From an uncultured Massilia sp. (lineage in GTDB: Bacteria > Pseudomonadota > Gammaproteobacteria > Burkholderiales > Burkholderiaceae): 16,100 nucleotides of DNA. The position numbers and the translations under genes were made by a program. The stretch is from contig CAMPHU010000096.1 of NCBI GenBank assembly GCA_946886065.1, positions 1 to 16,100 on the forward strand. Direction: 5' to 3'. How positions within the stretch are numbered: the first letter of the stretch is position 1; the number at the start of each line of letters is the position of its first letter. The notes beneath the pieces are model-generated. The model was given only the letters and a program-made list of their open reading frames with translations, was not told the origin of the DNA and ran no database searches. Below are positions 14,228 through 16,100 of the stretch, in pieces.

Positions 14228-15337
14228 TCATCCACCGATATACGACATTTCGACTTTGCGTGCGCCGCTGGCCAGTCCACTGGTGTCCACGGTGCGGGTT
14301 TCGGAATAGCGGTCCGCGCGCACCTTCCACAGCTGGGCGATGGCGCCCGCGATTTCGAGGTCCGAGCGGCCTTCGCGCAGCAGGGCGCGCAGGTCGTGGC
14401 CGCGGGTGGCGAACAGGCAGGTGTAGAGCTTGCCCTCGGTCGACAGGCGCAGGCGCGTGCAGTCGCGGCAGAAGGCCTGGGTGACGCTGGAAATCACGCC
14501 GATCTCGCCGCCGCCGTCCAGGTAGCGCCAGCGCGCGGCGGTTTCGCCGCTGTAGTTCGGGTCGATGGGGGCGAGCGGCAGCTCGCGCGCGATGCGGCGC
14601 ACCACTTCGCCGGAGGGCACGACTTCCTCCATGTTCCAGCCATTCGAGGCGCCCACGTCCATGTATTCGATGAAGCGCAGGATGAAGGGCGAGCCCTTGA
14701 AGTGGCGCGCCATCGGCAGGATCTCGCCGTCGTTGGTGCCGCCCTTGACCACCATGTTGATCTTGATGGGGCCCAGGCCTGCGGCGTGGGCGGCGTCGAT
14801 GCCGTGCAGGACGTCGGCCACCGAGAAGTCGACGTCGTTCATGCGCTTGAACATGGTGTCGTCGAGCGCGTCGAGCGACACCGTGACGCGGTCCAGGCCC
14901 GCCTCCTTCAGCGCGCGCGCCTTGCGGGCCAGCAGCGAGCCGTTGGTGGTAAGCGTCAGGTCGAGTTGGCGGCCCGAAGGTGTCGGGATGGCGCGCAGCA
15001 TGCCGATCAGGCGTTCCAGGTCCTTGCGCAGCAGCGGTTCGCCGCCGGTCAGGCGCAGCTTCTCCACGCCATGCGCCACGAACACACTGGCCACGCGCGC
15101 GATTTCCTCGAAGGAGAGCAGGGCGCTGTGCGGCAGGTAGGCGTAGTCCTTGTCGAACACCTCCTTCGGCATGCAGTAGACGCAGCGGAAATTGCAGCGG
15201 TCGGTGACGGAGATGCGCAGGTCGTGCAGCGGCCGGCCGAGCGCATCCAGGAGCAGCCCGGTGGGCTCCTCCGGCGCGGCCGGCACCGCCAGCGCTTGTG
15301 AGCGCAGGTCGTTGATCAGGACAATTTTTTCAGCCAT
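14228..15337 (-). CDS. moaA: GTP 3',8-cyclase MoaA
   Basis: This 369-residue radical-SAM enzyme catalyses the first step of molybdopterin synthesis, turning GTP into 3',8-cyclo-GTP, which MoaC then converts to cyclic pyranopterin. The radical-SAM cluster motif CX3CX2C is at C48, C52 and C55 (CNFRCVYC), with GGE at 98-100. The second 4Fe-4S cluster motif CX2CX13C is at C290, C293 and C307. The protein ends in the Gly-Gly pair that MoaA needs. It is cytoplasmic. The start MAEKIV is chosen from family alignment; an in-frame codon 14 residues upstream lies inside chrA. The ATG overlaps the chrA stop by 8 nt (ATGGCTGA), and there is no good Shine-Dalgarno, so translation is probably coupled to chrA. 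The mobA-moeA fusion follows after 26 bp. The N-terminal extension of about 35 residues before the core is slightly long. Confidence 0.96.
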   Translation of the reverse strand: MAEKIVLINDLRSQALAVPAAPEEPTGLLLDALGRPLHDLRISVTDRCNFRCVYCMPKEVFDKDYAYLPHSALLSFEEIARVASVFVAHGVEKLRLTGGEPLLRKDLERLIGMLRAIPTPSGRQLDLTLTTNGSLLARKARALKEAGLDRVTVSLDALDDTMFKRMNDVDFSVADVLHGIDAAHAAGLGPIKINMVVKGGTNDGEILPMARHFKGSPFILRFIEYMDVGASNGWNMEEVVPSGEVVRRIARELPLAPIDPNYSGETAARWRYLDGGGEIGVISSVTQAFCRDCTRLRLSTEGKLYTCLFATRGHDLRALLREGRSDLEIAGAIAQLWKVRADRYSETRTVDTSGLASGARKVEMSYIGG

Positions 15338-16100
15338 GCCAATACGATAGCACGAGCCCCGCCAATGCACAGGCGGCAATCAGCTTGATCGGCCCGAGCT
15401 GGAAACGCAGCAGCGCCACGCTGGCGGCCGCGCCGATGGCGATCGCCGCCGGCTGGACCGCGCCGCCGGCGAAAAATACGTGCTGGCCGAAGAACACGGC
15501 CAGGCTGGCGATCACGCCGACCACGGCGGCCGAGATGGCGGTGAGCGGCGCGCTCCAGCGCAAGTTGCCGCGCCCGGACTCGACCAGCGGGCCGCCGGCC
15601 AGGATGAACACGAAGGAGGGCAGGAAGGTGAACAGGCTGGCCACCAGCGCGCCGGCGATGCCGCCCAGGACCAGGACCAGCTCTCCCTGGCCGAACAGGG
15701 CATGGGTCCAGCCGCCCACGAAGCCGACGAAGGCGACAATCATGATCAGCGGTCCGGGCGTGGTTTCGCCCAGCGCCAGACCGTCGATCATCTGGGGCGC
15801 GCTGAGCCAGCCGTACTGGTCGACCGCGCCCTGCACCACGTAGGGCAGGACGGCGTAGGCGCCGCCGAAGCTCATCAGGGCGGCCTTGGTGAAGAACCAG
15901 CCCATGCGCGCCGCCGTGCCCTCGGGGCCGGACAGCAGCGCCAGGAGCAGCCAGGAGGCCAGCGCGAGCAGGCAGCCGATCGCGGTGGCCATCAACAGGC
16001 GGCGCAGGCTGAAGCGGGCGTGCTCGGGCGTGGGCGTGTCGTCGTCGAGCACGGCGGGGCCGTAATGCTTGCGCTCGCTTGGGTGGGCGCCGCCGGGCTG
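15330..16100 (-). CDS. chrA: Chromate transporter ChrA, C-terminal part (cut by window edge)
   Basis: The frame stays open to the window end, so the last 256 residues of a longer protein are visible. A GTG at 16052 could be misread as the start, but the codons upstream continue a family-like sequence ([13 protein letters not shown]). The visible part is the linker and second half of a full-length two-domain CHR transporter: membrane segments at about 36-57, 65-85, 110-135, 140-170 and 185-250. The CHR signature [20 protein letters not shown], then [17 protein letters not shown], lies near residues 68-125. Members of the family export chromate across the inner membrane, conferring resistance; some may move other oxyanions such as sulfate. 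The stop overlaps the moaA start by 8 nt, placing it upstream in the molybdenum-cofactor operon. Confidence 0.93.
   Translation of the reverse strand, partial: QPGGAHPSERKHYGPAVLDDDTPTPEHARFSLRRLLMATAIGCLLALASWLLLALLSGPEGTAARMGWFFTKAALMSFGGAYAVLPYVVQGAVDQYGWLSAPQMIDGLALGETTPGPLIMIVAFVGFVGGWTHALFGQGELVLVLGGIAGALVASLFTFLPSFVFILAGGPLVESGRGNLRWSAPLTAISAAVVGVIASLAVFFGQHVFFAGGAVQPAAIAIGAAASVALLRFQLGPIKLIAACALAGLVLSYWHG

Noticed and set aside
15330..16052. ChrA as a complete 240-residue protein starting at GTG 16052
   Set aside because: The frame continues open upstream to the window edge with sequence typical of the linker of full-length ChrA, so the gene is cut, not complete.

Overview
The window is GC-rich bacterial DNA with dense coding. 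Protein sequences and gene order suggest a betaproteobacterium of the Burkholderiales, probably Oxalobacteraceae (Massilia/Telluria/Janthinobacterium-like). That placement comes from general familiarity with these families and was not checked against a database. Nothing marks a phage, transposon, CRISPR array or RNA gene. Most genes are conserved chromosomal genes.

Left block (about 488-5439, minus strand): a three-gene stress module transcribed prkA -> yeaH/yhbH (DUF444) -> spoVR. The prkA start is preceded by a good sigma70-type promoter (5676-5704) and a leader of about 230 nt. prkA and yeaH are separated by 217 bp carrying a strong two-part stem-loop just after the prkA stop. yeaH starts at TTG behind a perfect GGAGG. 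yeaH and spoVR are 13 bp apart. The 487 bp downstream of spoVR hold no gene I can support, but contain a (TA)7 run and an imperfect direct repeat.

Centre (5440-11395, plus strand): after a 622-bp divergent intergenic region with several palindromes comes a close-packed run. It holds an adenosine/adenine deaminase-family protein (the sequence favours the adenine deaminase subgroup), a large YbbP-like FtsX-type permease with no ATPase gene beside it, a group II truncated haemoglobin, and the RmuC recombination-associated protein. Spacings are 8, 59 and 5 bp, so some or all may be co-transcribed.

Right block: an AT-rich intergenic island with a perfect 12-bp inverted repeat and a TTGACA promoter candidate precedes a single gene for a small exported protein of unknown function (11657-12316). 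Facing it, with only 10 bp between stop codons, is a minus-strand molybdenum-cofactor operon. It runs chrA (chromate transporter, cut by the window edge) -> moaA (overlapping chrA by 8 nt) -> an in-frame mobA-moeA fusion. MoaA makes the first pterin intermediate. The MoeA half would insert molybdate and the MobA half would attach GMP to form the bis-MGD-type cofactor, so two late steps are carried on one polypeptide.

The least ordinary items are the MobA-MoeA fusion, the orphan exported protein with its dyad-containing promoter, the likely adenine (not adenosine) deaminase, and the architecture of the prkA promoter, leader and intergenic stem-loop. I found no clear evidence of a wholly new multi-gene system.
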